A stretch of 64,000 nucleotides of DNA from NCBI GenBank assembly GCA_013396915.1, contig VWZL01002014.1, positions 248,001-312,000 of the forward strand. Reading direction: 5' to 3'. A model generated the notes under the pieces. It was not told the origin of the DNA, did not search any database, and saw only the letters and a list, made by a program, of their open reading frames with translations. The DNA is from Stercorarius parasiticus (taxonomy: Eukaryota > Chordata > Aves > Charadriiformes > Stercorariidae). The translations under genes and the position numbers were made by a program. Positions 21,419-35,500 of this stretch are shown here, one piece after another (within the stretch, counting starts at the first letter, position 1; the number at the start of each line of letters is the position of its first letter).

Positions 21419-24391
21419 AGATTTGGCAGTGAAGGAAAGCTTTTAGGCAAGTCAGTCAGAGAACTAGCGCCATTGCCTCTGCCACAGCCAGAGAAGAGAG
21501 ACGGGTTCAGTCAGACCATGGCACAGTCCTGCTCTGAGTGACAAAAAAGCTTTTGTGGGGTACATTTCAGACACCTGCTTGGGCAACTAACTGCACGGTC
21601 TGGCACTCCACCACTGAACCCAAACCTTATAACATATACTGCTGTTTTCAGTAAGATTATCACAGAAAACTGAAAGTAATCCTTTACTCCTCGGTACAGA
21701 CATTCTCCCAGGCAAATCCAAGCTGTGTGCTGGGGCAAGACATAGGCATACACATTCTCCCACAGCCTGTTTTCTGTGGAAACTAAACTGGGAAGAGTAA
21801 GTTAAAAGGTGTTCAAGCCAGAGCCCTGTCTTTCAGATAATAAGCACATAGCGCACAGTTTATGACTTGCCCAAGAGGCTGAATGACCCTGTCTAAGCCC
21901 ATAGATAAAGTTGGTGGAGAACAGCCTCAAGTCTCCCTTACTATTACACAGAAAAGCAATGGGACTGTGTCCTCCCTGAAGAGAGAACAAAAACAGTAGA
22001 AAAAAAGATGACAACTGGATCTTATTCTCGGAGCACCTGCATTTCCCACTGATAGCAGAGCTGCGGGTGCCTGGCACTTCTTAAAATGTAACCAGCTTAT
22101 TCATCCTGTCTTAGGTGAGAGCATTTTCTCTGTTCTCTGTTTGGTGTGAAGCCTGTTGGGAAAGACAAGATGAGAGCAGATAATAATAATAGTGTTTCAA
22201 CATCTCCAGCTCATGGTTTCTTGCCATATTTGGTGATTGTTTTCTTTAAGCTCCAAACTCTGGGTCTGTGGGAATCTTAACTTTCTCTTAAAAAAATGTA
22301 GTCTGTTCCTTTTGATGTGGTAGGAAAGCCTGAAAACCTGTCATCCAACAGAACTGATAAATTATAAACTTAAAAAAAAGAACCTTAAGTGTGCATTACT
22401 CTTAAACATCTGCGTTTTTAACAGTAACCTCGTGATTTTTAGGAAAGTCTTATTATCAGGTTTCGAATGCTGGAAAAGATTGAGCCTCACTAAGCTTTGC
22501 AGCTTGGATAGAGATAAAATCCCAAAGAAATATTTGTAAGTGCCACTGGTCAGAAAAAAAGCTTGGATTATGGCAAAATGGCTTTTATGGGAAATTTTCT
22601 GTACTTTGTCCTCCCAGCTGGAATTAGAAAAACAACAGATTTAGTTCAGGGGTGGAGGCAAAAGGGAGACAGAAATTTCTTTTATTTCCAACTTTGCTAA
22701 GGAAAATACTTCCTTAAATGATTACATTTAAGTATGTGCCAAGATCCTATTAGAACTTGACTTAATATTTCAAGTTTTTCAATAGGAATTTTATTTATGT
22801 AGAGCCAAAGAAAATGGTGTGATGATACTTCTCTCAGTGCTAAACAATGATGGATCTCTAAAGAAACCCTGGAAGGAAGTGAGTGAGTCCATCGTGGTTT
22901 TATTTTTAGCTAAAGAAGTCAGAATCTCATGTTAATGGGGAGTTGAGGCATTAATTTCCTCTGGCCTCAGTGGCAAGCCTATACAGTAGGAACTGGTCTC
23001 CCATTAAAGCCACACCAGCAATTTCTTCACTGAATCTGCATGAGACATTTTAAAACTATTTCAAGATCAGACAGTGCCTGTGCAGACAAGAGCGCAGGGC
23101 TGTAGGGGGGAATAGCACAGGTTTTTTCTCTGTGGCTGCTTGGGAGGTTTAAGCATCACTGGCAAAATCTTCCAGCCTCCCCTCTTCCCGTTTCTGCTGC
23201 TGATGCTGGCTGCTCATGCCTTTAATGGTACAAGCTAAATATGTAAATGTGTGCCTGTGGTTTGTGGTTTGTTACATATTGTGCCATTAAAGCTTAAAGT
23301 GATCCTGCAGCCACTCTTTAGGGAGTACTCCTTCTGAGCTAAGTCCACTGCAGTCTCTGTCACAGCACAAATCATCTGTGCACACACATGCACTTACACA
23401 CACAGCTCTGTCTTCATTTTTTCACTTCCCATTGCTGCCAGTAGCACCAGTAACTGTCTACTGATATCTGTTGGTGCATTGTAATGGAGAGCTAATCATG
23501 ACATGGGCAAAGTGGGAAGACCTCTCTATAATCCCCACAGGAAGTCAACCGCGATTGCTTCATAGCTCCATCTACTTGGTTCAAACTCCCCTTCACCCTC
23601 TGTCTCTGCTTCCTTTAATCTAAAGCTAGAGGTATTCAAAGTGCAAAGACATTTGCTCTTTGTCTATGGAAAATACCCCCCCATAACCCTTTTGTCTGTT
23701 CATGTCACTCAGATGATCAGCCACATCCTCTCTTCAAGTGACAGCTCCCCACGATGCACCTATTTTTTACTGCTCTGTTGTTTTACTCCTGCATTTGTAA
23801 GAATGACTTATTTTAGCAACGAATTATATTAACAACTATACAAAGATAGGGCCAAAAAATGTGAAACTGCTTACCAAAGGGAAATGAAGACACTGGGTTA
23901 TCTTAAAAGGAAAGAGTCCACTACTAAATTCATTTCTGCTAGCCTGCTGCGGTTACCTGCCAGAAAAGGTCAAGATTTAATTATGATGGGTGTGCTGAGT
24001 GCATTGTATCCCTGATGCATGAAAATCTGTTAGGTCTAAGTATTTATCAGTACCCAAGACAGATTAAAACTCTTTGAGAACCATAAAAGCAAATTAAATT
24101 GTAAGGTTCTACCTATGGGATGATGCTCAAATATTCTGCAGGGTGAGCACACCCTGGAGCTCAGGAACAAGAATCTGGTGCCTTGAGATCTCTTCCTCAT
24201 TTCACAGTGGATTTAATGAGGAGCAGGTGGGTGGTTGTGCTACTCTGTGCTCAGCGCCTCACATATAGATGCCATGATTATTTCATCCCACCAAATTCTT
24301 AGACATCTAAGAGTACACGTCAACATGTCAAAGACTACTGTGCTGTTTGTGTATTACTCTCATTATCAGTATACAAAATGAGGTTTACATA
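21419..24391. other. Unique non-coding DNA
   Basis: No coding gene is seen. A short AT-rich stretch at 23220-23310 carries overlapping RUNX-type motifs, listed separately. A loose CA-rich run lies near 23380-23403. Confidence 0.55.
23220..23310. promoter_or_regulatory. Overlapping RUNX-type motifs in AT-rich DNA
   Basis: TGTGGTTT occurs at 23256-23263 and again at 23263-23270, so two perfect RUNX consensus words sit head to tail. They are surrounded by AT-rich sequence including AAATATGTAAATGTG and GCCATTAAAGCTTAAAGTG. A single 8-mer would be common by chance; two in direct overlap are rarer. Function is not shown. Confidence 0.3.
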
Positions 24392-24465
24392 CTGTATTAT
24401 GGTATTTGTATAGCACTCATCACCAGGGTATTTGAGCTTCTTACAAAATCAGACATTAAACATCT
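24392..24465 (+). repeat. Ancient SINE-like relic
   Basis: TATTATGGTATTTGTATAGC followed by ACTCATCACCAGGGTATTTG and CTTACAAAATCAGACATTAA resembles the old amniote SINE block 'GTATTTGTATAGCGCCCATCAC...TATCTGAGC...TCACAAACATTAA'. Strongly diverged, so the family name is left open. Confidence 0.4.
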
Positions 24466-24479
24466 CTTTTTTTCCCCTA

Positions 24480-24645
24480 CAACCAACTAAATCATTTTTA
24501 CAGGCATTTAGAGAACTCGCACACTCCTGTAATTATCGCCGCGTTGCTTCTGTCATTCTCTTGGTCATATTCAGGAGCACAATTCACTTCCTCCGGTATT
24601 AATGAGTGATAAATAATTCATACAAAAAATAAAAAAGACAACTAA
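24480..24645. promoter_or_regulatory. Candidate conserved non-coding element retaining CpG
   Basis: An AT-rich segment with five CpG dinucleotides in about 120 bp (ACTCGCAC, TTATCGCCGCGTTG, CTCCGGTA) and TAAT words (TGTAATTATCG, GGTATTAATGAGTGATAAAT). CpG decays quickly in methylated unconstrained DNA, so its retention in AT-rich sequence hints at constraint. This is inference only. Confidence 0.35.
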
Positions 24646-27600
24646 CAAAAGAGACATGGACATACTTCATGTGGTGACTACATTATACAGTCTGTGATGT
24701 CTTTTTCTATAGTAAAACCCTGTAGAATTTAAGAGAAAATGATAACCTTTCCTTACATTCTGAACATCCTATGGAATAGAATACAATTAACATCTTTGTC
24801 AAATAATATATTCCAGTAGGATGGCTCCAAAAGGTTGCAGAAGACAGCACTCTATTTCAATTCCAGAATAGAGTACTGTTACACTCCTACAGACTCTTAT
24901 GGGTTTCATCCCCCTTAACTTCTGCAGGACTTTCCCAAGAGGGTTTGTATATGAGATGAGAAGAATGGTGGGAGAAAAATTACTGTAGAGAGACAGGAAA
25001 GTGTCTGGTGTAAATTTACTGCCGAAAGCTGTCTTGGGAGGTTTAAACACAGTAGGACTATTCAGCTCCATGAGAAAGGGGTCAGGTGTGTTCAGAAGAG
25101 AGTTAATGGGGATAAAAACAGAGAAACAGGAGAGTGCCTAGCGGATACACAATTAAACTCCTTTATCTGCCTAATAGGTTGAGTACAAAGTCCCCGGCTA
25201 CTGCAATAACCTCTCAGCTGCAGCAGAGGCAGCAACTGACCAGACAATCTGTAGAGTTGCCAGATTGGCGTTCTTCATAGCCTGTGAAAAGCTTCTTTAC
25301 CTAAGGGGTTCAGAGGAAGCATCTGGTCCTTACATGACAGGCAAGGTGAGTTATTTTGAGCATAGAAGGGATCAGACATCTTTGTTCAGTTAGCATGTAT
25401 CTATCCAACGTATATGGGACCTTTCAATTGTACTCTACACAAAAGAATTGCATGGTAGCCTGCCATGAACACTCTCCATGCCTGCACAAACCAACCCCTT
25501 CCCACTCAATTGCCTTCTCACACCAGTCCTGTTTTGAGTGTATCCCCACATAAAAGGTAAAACTTGATTTTGGGTTGTTCTGTGGCTGTTCAGCTTTAAT
25601 GTTGTTTTTCAGGAGAGCGGCAGAAATAAATAGAAAATACTTAATTATTGTTGTTCATTCTCCTATAAGCTGATGTTGAAGGAACTTAATCATGATATAA
25701 GGTCTAAGAGGGATCCTGCGTTGGTGGGAAGAAGGGGCTTCAATGCAGTTAGGCAAGAGGGGGAAGCGAATGGTTGGTTGGTGTTAGAACACAAATACTG
25801 TATACCTTCTGTTAGACAAACACAAAAGTTAAAAACAATCCCTTGAAAAACACCACAATGCTAAGACTGCAAGCTCAAACACACAGATAGGAGATGTCAG
25901 AACTGTGTGACCTTAATTAACCCTCCTGTGTGCATGCATTATCTAATTGCATAAGCATATATTATTTCTCCCCAGAGGGCCTGTGGCTCACAATGCAGGG
26001 GATGGACAAGATCCACTGCATGAGAAGCTGTTCAATATTTTCCTTTCTCCCTTTCATTTATGTGGTCCCAGGCTTATTTACTGAACACTATTCACTTCAT
26101 GCTAAAGGTAGGATTACTCATTTTATCATGGACATTCTTGTCACATTCCTGACTGTAGCAGCTGTGGACTTCACATAAATTAACACACTTGTTTTCATCT
26201 GTGTAAAAGGAGGGCTTGGCATTATCCCCATTTAGCTGAGGAGATCACTGCTGAACAATTTCTATGAGAATTTTCATTGCTTTCTTTGAAGTGGGTAAAA
26301 AAACAAAAGAAATATGGTTTTGCCATGAGGAGAGCTGTTCAGTTTTAACAATACGCGGTGCCACCAATCCTGCATAAATTTTACGTTTTCATCCTAACCA
26401 ATATAGGTGCAGGTACCCTCACTATTCATAAGAATAATGAACCTGTTTTCAGAATCCCACCAACGCCTTTGATTGAATGGCCTTTGTGAGATGAATCCCA
26501 ACAACAACTTCGCCTTACTCTGCCACAGAATTATTGAGACTTCAGCTGACCTAGAATGAAGTCCTTTGCACCAGTAAGGTTGACTTTCTTAAACTTTTGT
26601 CACCTAGTTCCTTGCTACGCTGACTAGTCTCATTTGTCTTCTTCAGTCTCTCCCAATATAATTTTCATGGCTTTACTTCAGGAGTTCTTCTATTTTTGGA
26701 AATATATTCCACAAGGGGAAAAAATATTTTTTTCCTTTAATTTTAAAACCCAACAGTTTTTAGAAACACCTGTCACTGTTTCCATCTCTCCAATCAGTGA
26801 GCAGTGCGGGTGTCTCTCTCAGTGGGAGCTGACAATTTGATGATACTTCATCAGTGTGGGACTCCTGCTGAGAAGTAGATTGAGACAAAGGAAATGCCTT
26901 TCACCATTGAAACAAATAAGTAATCAGATTTTCTAAGTTATTGGTAGGTAAGTCCAATTTCTTTCAATTTTTGAAGTAAGTCTGCGTGTGTGTGACTGGT
27001 GTTAGCATTGGCCAGTTCACTCCTGTTTCTCTCCCACAAACGCACACGCATTAATGCTACCAGCAGAACGACAGTCCTCAGAAAAAACCACCAGGCTGGG
27101 ATTCAAGAACAGTACTAAAATGCTGGTCTCACCAGAGATTTCCTGCAAAGCTCAGGTAAGGTTTCTTTAAGGTCTCAGTTCACCGAAGAATACAAACCTG
27201 GAGTAACAATTCTTTAATTAGAAAGTTTATCTTGTTCCTGCTGTATGTGTGTCCTGATTTGTATTTTCAAGGCTGTCTGCATTATCAGAAAGGACAGATG
27301 TATTTAAAAAAAATAACGAAAGAAGGCCTTAAACTCCACAAAAAGCATGTGTTAGTACTGGAAAGCACGGAATGTAAGAACACAGGGCAAAAGGGCTGGG
27401 GAGGGAGTGAAAAAACAGCCCCCCTGAAATCAATTGGAGATGACAAATTAAGGGAACCTTCCCACTCATTCTTTGGGACAGAATGCCCTATTGCCTCCTA
27501 GATTGCTCACAGTGAAGAGGGTCACAACCTTTCTGTAGGCTGACACAATATTCGGTGCATGAGTGGCTGGCAACAAAATGTCCAAACTCAGGCCACATTA

Positions 27601-30600
27601 AGAATAACTTGTTGATGGAAATTACTGGAAATCCTCCTTATCATTCAGTGTGATGGGGTTCCCTTTTCTTGCATTATGGATAACTGGGGCTCTGTGAAGT
27701 TGCATAGCAGAGAGATTCAAGATCACCTGCAGCCATCATCTGGACAGTAAGGGGTAAGTAAGACGGGTGGTACGGGTTAGTCAGTGCTGCAGGGTTACAG
27801 AAAGCATGGTATGAGTGCTCTTAGGATGATATGAGTTCTTTTTACACGCATACACACAGGGCTGGGCTCAGTTCCTCTTTCCTACTGGGACAGTTTCTGT
27901 CCCTTTGGTCAGGCAATGGGTAGCCGTCAATAACCAGGACTAAGCCAGCATATTGCAGGGAAGAAAAGCTGCCTCTCTGGGAATTTAGATACTTCTGGGA
28001 CTGAAGGGAGCCCAAACTATATCAGGAATGACACCTGCCCACTTCTGGCCAGACAGAGAGCACCCCTTCCTGGGGCTTTCCAAAGCATGTTGCAGAGGGG
28101 ATGCAAAAAGTCTTTCTCCTCTAAATACACCCTCCCCATTTCTTCCTTTCCTTATTACTCTGAGGCCCAGGGACTATTCTCTCCTGGTGTACCCGCTCAT
28201 TTCAACAATCTTAAGTAAAGGTGGAGTAGAGATGGTTTTCTTCCAGACAGAAGCTCAGTGCATGCTGCATTTCTTCTGCAGGCAGATGGTCCCTCAGGAG
28301 ACCAGGGTGAACAGTGTAGCACCATCAACATCAGGTTTGGTGCATGGAAGAAACCTGCCCTCCATCTTTATGGCATGGTGCCTAGATCCCGTTGACCCAT
28401 AGCCCACACTTCTCCTGCATTTTTCTGTAGCTTTGCTGTACTCCCTTCAGTTCCTCCTTGGATGCCAAGTCCTGAACAGCCCACAGTGCAAGCCACAGCT
28501 CATGATGTCCAGCTGACTTTTACTGTCATAAACAGGCTGATATTTGTTTAATTTATTGAAATAAATGCCTCTCCTAGCTGTTTGGAAAGCAAATCCCTCC
28601 TTACCCTCCAGCTGGTATTTGCTCTACTTGAGTGAGCCTGGTAAAAAGCTTGGGTTATAATTTAATACTGCTGTGTTTGTGCAGAACCAACAAGCCTTTC
28701 TTAAGGCCTCTTAAGGTTTTTTAAGCCAAGGAACTGCTCTTTTCCTCAATGGAGCTCTCCAGTGCATTAACAGCATTGCACACGACAGATCTTTAAACAG
28801 GCACAGCAAGCAAACAACATATTACCTGCAGCAACAGGTACTGCTGAGCATAATAATATATTGATGCAGGACCTTCCTGAGCTTTCTGAAGTTCCCCACA
28901 ACAGAGTCACATGGCACCTTTTTTTTTGTTTATTTACTAACAATGAACGGTTTGTGGTCCTGCCAGCACAGTGCTACTGAATGGCAGGGGCCATGGCTCT
29001 GTCCTTTTCCATAGGTCTTTGCTCTAATCCTTCTACTGATGTGAAGAATTTGGACTACTGCAAGCAGGCATCAGCATAGCTCTATTGATATATATCTATA
29101 TCTATTGATTTCCTTGCTGAACAATTCCAGAGAGACTATTTACAATTCCAGTGCTTTTGAGCACAATAACGGTCTTGCCATTGCTTTCAGCAGCAGGAGC
29201 ATGTTCAAGTACCAAGACAAGCTGCAGAGATACAGGTCAATATGGGTGGTGGTTAAATGAGTGGAAGCTTCCAAAGAGGACTGAGACCTAAAGCACCAGA
29301 CTTTTTTCCTCTTTCCACCCAGCTCCACATACTGTAAGCTCAGTTAGTAGAAACACACATGCTTTAAAATGTAGTACATATTTCCTTCTTTCAAAATTTA
29401 TATATGTCTACTAATTTATTCTCTTCCATGATGCCAAGAGTGATTCAGGCTGATGGCTGGCATTATACTATATTAATAGTTTGCTTTCCAAAAAAACCCT
29501 CTCTGCTGCAGGGCCAAGTTCTATTCTTCTTCTTACAGTTGCCATAATCCTATGTATATTCCCATGTGCCCCCCACTTTTTTCTTCCTACCTCTGTCTCC
29601 CCATTTCCCCTTCACTTCGGTGCTTCTTATATTATCTTAGGGGCTGTCTGATCACATGACTAAGTCAAAGATTTCTTCCAAATGATTCCTTTCATTCACA
29701 GTTCTCAGTTCATGTTAGGGGAGAACTATACGTAAAGGAGTACAAAATTAATTGAAAGGGAATAATTCGTAGTCACTGTCTCAAAACCAGTAAGGTAACA
29801 AGCTTTGCCATGTTGGACCATAAACAAGCAGTTTAATACACAGTTTCTACGGTGCCAACTACCAGAGAGAATTCGGAGCCAGGTGAAGTCAGCACCTAGA
29901 GTGTTCAAACTGAATGAGTACCCACAGACATATTAGGCAGAAAATCATTATTTCCCCTTACTCTTATATGCAGAATTTTCACACTACAAAACAGAAGATG
30001 GGAAGACTCAAAACATTGTGCGAGCTTGTTTGAGAATGATGAAATCACTCAGCCCTTTCACTTTAACAATTTTTCTTTTAGGAAGTGCACACATGAACCA
30101 GCATCAATATTTATACAAATATATGTGTTGTTTATATGTGAAAAGTTATGCATCTTAAGTAAGATGACTTCCTTGTGAAGAACTCTTTCTGAAAGTGAGT
30201 ACAGCCTGCTGGCCATTCCAATTGTTAAATGAAAAACATTCTAGAAGGCCACCACAACTTTGGCCAATATTTAATGACTCACTGTGCCTCCAGGATATAA
30301 CCCTGATGGATATTCTTGAGAGCCCACTGGTGCCATATCTGACAGTAAATCATGCTTCGATTATTCCATCTGATAGCCCAATGCAGCACAGGGAACATGC
30401 TTTGCCAGCAGCTGTTATCAGCATACTTGGAATTCTTGACCAAGATCATTGAAAGCCCAATATGAGAACAAAAGGCTACAAATTATTTCCACAGTATGTT
30501 AAAGTTAAGACAGTAGGCCGTAAAATGAAGAGAAAACTCTCTATTAGATAGAGCTGTCTCAGAGTCACTTCTTCCTTTAGAAATCATGATCTACACAGTT

Positions 30601-30894
30601 TCATAAATCGATGAAAGGATTTTGACCATTAAACTTAATTGATACTGAATTTAAAGGCATGAACTTAAATCATTTTGCCATTTTCTTTGACAATTAGTTT
30701 TTGGCATTGCATTTCTCTCCATCACTGTATGAAGCAAAAAATCACAAGTACTGAGGAAGCAAGATTAACATGTACAAAAGATGAAGCACTGCGAGAAGCG
30801 ACATCTGGGGCAATGCAAAAGATGTTTCAAGGAGCATAAACAGGCAGTAGTAAAAACAGAAAATAAAACCTGACTTTTAAGTAAAATCAGCAAC
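24646..30894. other. Unique non-coding DNA
   Basis: No gene is recognised over about 6 kb. Open frames stay below 125 codons. AT-rich simple sequence occurs near 29085-29108 (ATATATCTATATCTATTGAT). The stretch 30190-30735 is listed separately as a CNE candidate. Confidence 0.55.
30190..30735. promoter_or_regulatory. Candidate conserved non-coding element pair
   Basis: Two segments look constrained by composition. 30190-30460 includes CCAATATTTAATGACTCACT, AAATCATGCTTCGATTATTC and CTTGACCAAGATCATTGAAA. 30585-30735 includes CATAAATCGATGAAAGG, CTTAATTGATACTGAA and TTGACAATTAGTTTTTGGCA. An 85-codon open frame crosses the first but has no known domain and no obvious splice context. Confidence 0.28.
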
Positions 30895-30960
30895 AACTTG
30901 GATTTATATAGTGTTCCATATGTTCTAGATGAATAACACCCAAGGCGTTTTAGAATGAAG
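30895..30960 (+). repeat. Ancient SINE/LINE 3'-tail-like relic
   Basis: ACTTGGATTTATATAGTGTT followed by CCCAAGGCGTTTTAGAA resembles the vertebrate repeat tail 'TTGTATTTATATAGCGCCTTT...CCAAAGCGCTTTACAA'. Similar scraps are at 7445 and 53330. Confidence 0.42.
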
Positions 30961-32109
30961 TAAGGTAAAAAGCATACTTGAGGTGAGAAAGTAAGAAAAT
31001 AATTAAATTTCTTGAAAATGTTTTCAGCTTTGAGCAGGTGCAATTCTTCCCTTTAGACGGCTGTTGGTAATGGTGCTGAGGTGCTGTTGTTTTACATAAT
31101 TGGCTTTGGACAGGAGCCATGCTGCAGTGAAAGAGCAAAGACTGTAGTTGAAATGCTCATTCTATTTTATTTTTTTTAATGTAATGCCACAGCAGAATTC
31201 TGATTGCTTAGAAAAATCTAGCTAGAAAGAATGAAAACATTCATCTGTTTGGAAATGTCATTGAGCCAGTTACAGAAGAAAATCGGCCTTGGGTGGTAGA
31301 GAAAAGGAAGAACTGCACAACACTGATAGTTTTTTCCCCTGGTTTTGTGGTTTTTACCCCACCTCCAGTTTACAGATGAGTTGACTAAGAAAATGGTTCT
31401 TGATGGTTGTGTCTGGGTGGATTTCTCCAGCTCTGAGTATAGTAAAAATTAAAACAACCTTGTTGTAATATCTGTAATAACAAAGGACTGTCAGCAACAA
31501 AAACATGGCACAAAGTAAACAGCTGTGTAACAGTCTTGAGCATGAATCACGAACACAAGTGAGGCTTATTTTGTCTTTTTACAGAATGAAGAGTTGCACA
31601 AGTATAGTACAAAATGCAGTCTTTTCTTTTCTACCATTCACCAAGCACAGATCACCACGTCAGCCGAGGTTCGCCAAATGGAGATGTACATATGCTACCC
31701 CTATTCCATTTCTTTGGAAGAAAAGCACCATGTATGCTTGAATCACTCTTTTCCACCATTATTTTACATTTTTCACAAGACAAAAGCTCAGCAAGTCAGT
31801 AATTTGTTTGGCCCATCACTGGTAAACTGCAGGTGGGTAAGTATTTTGGATATGGATATTTATCTAGCCAGAAGCTCTCATTACTGTTACTGCTATGAAA
31901 CCTCCCCGTGCTTTCTAACATAAGAGCCATGCTCAGACACTGGGCTACTAGTCCTGGAGGTCTGTATGGCTGGAACTTCAAACACAAGCCTCGGAATAAG
32001 GTTAAGATTTGTCAGACTGTTGTGGGATTCCCAGAACAGTGAAACAGGCAACGATTTCACTTGTTGGCTACATGCCAACAGTAGGAGTTTTACAACTTAT
32101 TAAAGCAGT

Positions 32110-32232
32110 CATCGTCTTCATCATTACTTGGATTTATCAGCTGTATTGTCCTGAAGGCCCCTGCCAGAATCAGGGTCTTACTGGGCTGCAGGTTTTTTTG
32201 TAGACAGCCAGAAGATACAGATCACGTTTCAA
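32110..32232 (+). repeat. Ancient SINE-like relic
   Basis: ATTACTTGGATTTATCAGCT leads into GGCCCCTGCCAGAATCAGGG and TCTTACTGGGCTGCAGG. This parallels the old reptile/bird SINE block 'GAGCCCCAGTCATGGACCAGGACCCCATTGTGCTAGG' in order and spacing. Diverged; family name left open. Confidence 0.48.
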
Positions 32233-32489
32233 AGAGATAGAGATTTATGCTTGAAAGAGGTTATCAAATGACTTCTGTCTCAGAAAACAGCATTGATAGC
32301 CAATACTCAGTCTGTCCAGCTGGCTCAAGGGCTCTTCCTAATTTGGAGGAAAAAAAATTGCCAGCTTTTGAAATTAATATATTATTATTACTGGTATCTT
32401 GCTTTTTAATCCTTCACTATGTGGATAGCATGATCCTCATCAAAAAGGAAACCAGAAGGGTGTGCACACGCTGCCAAAAGTCTGCTAGA

Positions 32490-32570
32490 AAAGGATTCTT
32501 GGCTAAAATTTTCAAAGCTGCTTGAAAGGATTTCCTGCTGACTTCAGTCCTGTAAATCCACCCTTTGCTG
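32490..32570. repeat. Possible ancient MITE-like relic
   Basis: GCTAAAATTTTCAAAGCTGC followed by GCTGACTTCAGTCCTGTAAA resembles a widespread old amniote repeat with 'AAATTTTCAAAAG...CCATTGACTTCAAT'. Short and diverged, so support is weak. Confidence 0.3.
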
Positions 32571-35500
32571 CACGAGGATAAAGGACAGGCAACTCATCAA
32601 CATCAACATTTATTTAGCTTTGTGGTCAACTTACTTTTTCTCTTTAAATTGGGGAATCCTAGGCCCAGAGCTTCCTTTTTAGTGATGACCCAGTCTGCTG
32701 ACTGCACCTTTATACAAGAATTAGAGTGAGGGCAAAAAGCCCTACCCACAACCCACTATATTACACAGAGCTGCAGATTGCCACATCCCTGAAGCTGATC
32801 TGATGGACTGAGCTGTGCAACATAATCCAACTCTTAATGTCAAGGAAAAATTATTCACAATCAGTAGTTATCCATTATGTGGAATAGGCAGCAAAAGGCA
32901 ACTGAACTGAGTTTTAATTTCTCACACGTGATAGTCAGGAGAGGAAGAGTCATAATAATAATCTAGATTAGGCCAGTAAGGCAGTGATTTTTTGGTGTTT
33001 ATGTCTATTCAGCATGTGGAGCAGATATGTGGTTAGTCAGAGGTAAGTTTTTGGTATGAACTAGCAGGCTTATAATTGTCTGTTTTATCTCTGCAAGGTG
33101 CTTCTGATGAGTCTTGTATGCTAAATATATTTGGAAATTACTGCTAAGTTATTAGTTCTGATCAGGATGTAAATGATGTGAAAAGATTGTTCCTCAGGGC
33201 CACAAAGAGTTAAAGGAAAGGCTGTCTTGGAAAGATCACCACAGATGAAGGAAGCACATGTGAAAATTGTAACTCAGATTTATGTTACAATCTTGTTTTT
33301 GCTTCACTAATGAGGCCCTGGGAAACACATGAGAATCTTGTTCTAGTCCCCATCAATTTCTCTGGGCAGTGTATCAGACTCCTAAGGCAGCTTATGACGC
33401 CCTGCTGAAATGGAAGAATGGGACTCCTCTAATAACAAAGAACCAAAAGCAAGGATACGTTCGTTAAACAGCCATGACGTTACTAAAGATGCAACCAAAA
33501 TTCTGAAAAAGCAATGAAATTGCAATTTCCAATAGACCATAGGCTTAAAATCAAAGGCCACAACACTTTCCCAGGAACATGAAACCCAAGATTTCCGCTG
33601 AAATGAAGCAGCAGTACAGTGTTGCACAGGGAGTCGGTAACTGACAAAAAGACAACTTCACTAATGCATATGTCCTATAAAATGGAAACTCTGACAGTCT
33701 TTTTCTGTCTTAAGGACACTCAGCATTCTAAGTATCTCTAGTATTCACTATCTCTCTTTTCTGGTTAATACAGAGGCTGTGTTTCTTACAGTTTTGTCTT
33801 TGCCAGAGCATGCTCTCTCAGTGACTGCAGCCAGCTTTGTTGTTTCCCCGTGTTGTAAGCAAAAATGAAATACATCCTCCTTTACACAAAGAAACTTTTT
33901 TCTCTCTTTTACACACACTGTGACTCTGACCGTTCACTTCCAGTTACCATGCATAACCCAAACCAACAGAAATAACATTCTCCTTGTCTCCACTCCCTCC
34001 ATCAGGTTTTCCCATTGCAGTTATCTGAGCTCTGGGAGTAGTTGTGGAGAAATGGAGATGACTTGTGCTCTTTGGCTTCTCCTGTTGTAACCAGCAACAC
34101 ACTGGCAGTAATCTTTTCCTCCTATGGAGATAAGGAGAGATAATTAAGATAAACCAGACCTGCTGTTGTTCTCCCTGCTGGGAGGTATTAAGAAGGAAGG
34201 CATGCTGGCCTATCTCAAAAGATTTGGGAGGTAGAGATCAGCTTTACCATTTGGAGATAGAGCAGAAGCTTTTGATGTGTTTTACTTAGCACAGTACAAC
34301 AAAATTATTTTACTTTTTTTTCCCTTTGTGCAGGGCTCAGTGATTGGACCTAGTGTCGAACTTACAACTTGATACTTGTGTGCTGAAACCAGGGGTCAGG
34401 GAAATGCTACTTTAGTACCCGTGGAAGGAACAAAACCTGTATTATGTTAAATGCATTAGGAAAGGTTAGGTAGTGTAAAACTTCCTTTCACTTTCCAAAC
34501 TTGCTCCTTGGGAGATGTGATAATGCAGGGTTTTAAAATACTTAACAATTTGCATTTATGTAAAGAAAAAGGGGGAAACCGTGCACAAAGAAAAACACAA
34601 ACATGTTCAGAATGCCTACCACCAGCAACATCTTGGCATTTGCCAGCACTTAAAGGTTATGTCTGTCATGTTTAGATGTGGCATAAAGTCTTTCACTCTT
34701 TTCCAAGTAATTGGACATCATACTGATAGGTAAAATTGAATGTGTTATGAACAGCTCTCCTATAGACTTACAGGGCTTATTGACAGACAGTGCTTGGAGA
34801 GAAGGCCTAATTTTATGCATGAACATGTCATACTGCCATAATTATACTTGCTTTCCTTCTGCAGCACATTGTGAAACCCCACAATGGTTCCTGGGAATTC
34901 ATACCTTCTTCTCGTTTTGCATAAACACAACTGCTGTAGTTACCAAGGGACAATAAATTATTAAGGTGAATGCAACATAACCATGAATAAAGATCTGAAT
35001 AATTATATATATATAAAATTGTCTTGCTCTCAAGGGGTATGAAAGTGACTTCAGCCTCCAAGTCTTTTGTAAACAGCAGCAAATGCAAGACTGGCTCTGG
35101 TTGGGGAATCTATGGTTATTGGTTTCCTTCTCCTACTTTGTTGCCTGACTGGTAGACATGTGTGCAAAAACTGAGGGAGTTCGATTTTTTTTATTTCATG
35201 GCAAGTTTAACCAGTGTGAACTATCCCATCTTAGTCTAAAAGAAGAAATCGTTCTGGATCATTGCTGAAAATCATTGACAGCTGACTATAATCTTGCTCT
35301 CACCTGAACAGGCTGACTGAAAACTTATGGTTAAGGGAAGGAAAATGTTGGAACAGGGAGAACATCTTTTGAGCTGAAAATAGCTGGATGCTCGGAGGGT
35401 GGTATTAGGGGGAATGAAGGAGTATCCTTATGCTTTCTCTGTTCCTATTCTCTCCAGGCATCTGTTCACTGTCACAGTTTTATGTATTTTGTTGTTTTTT

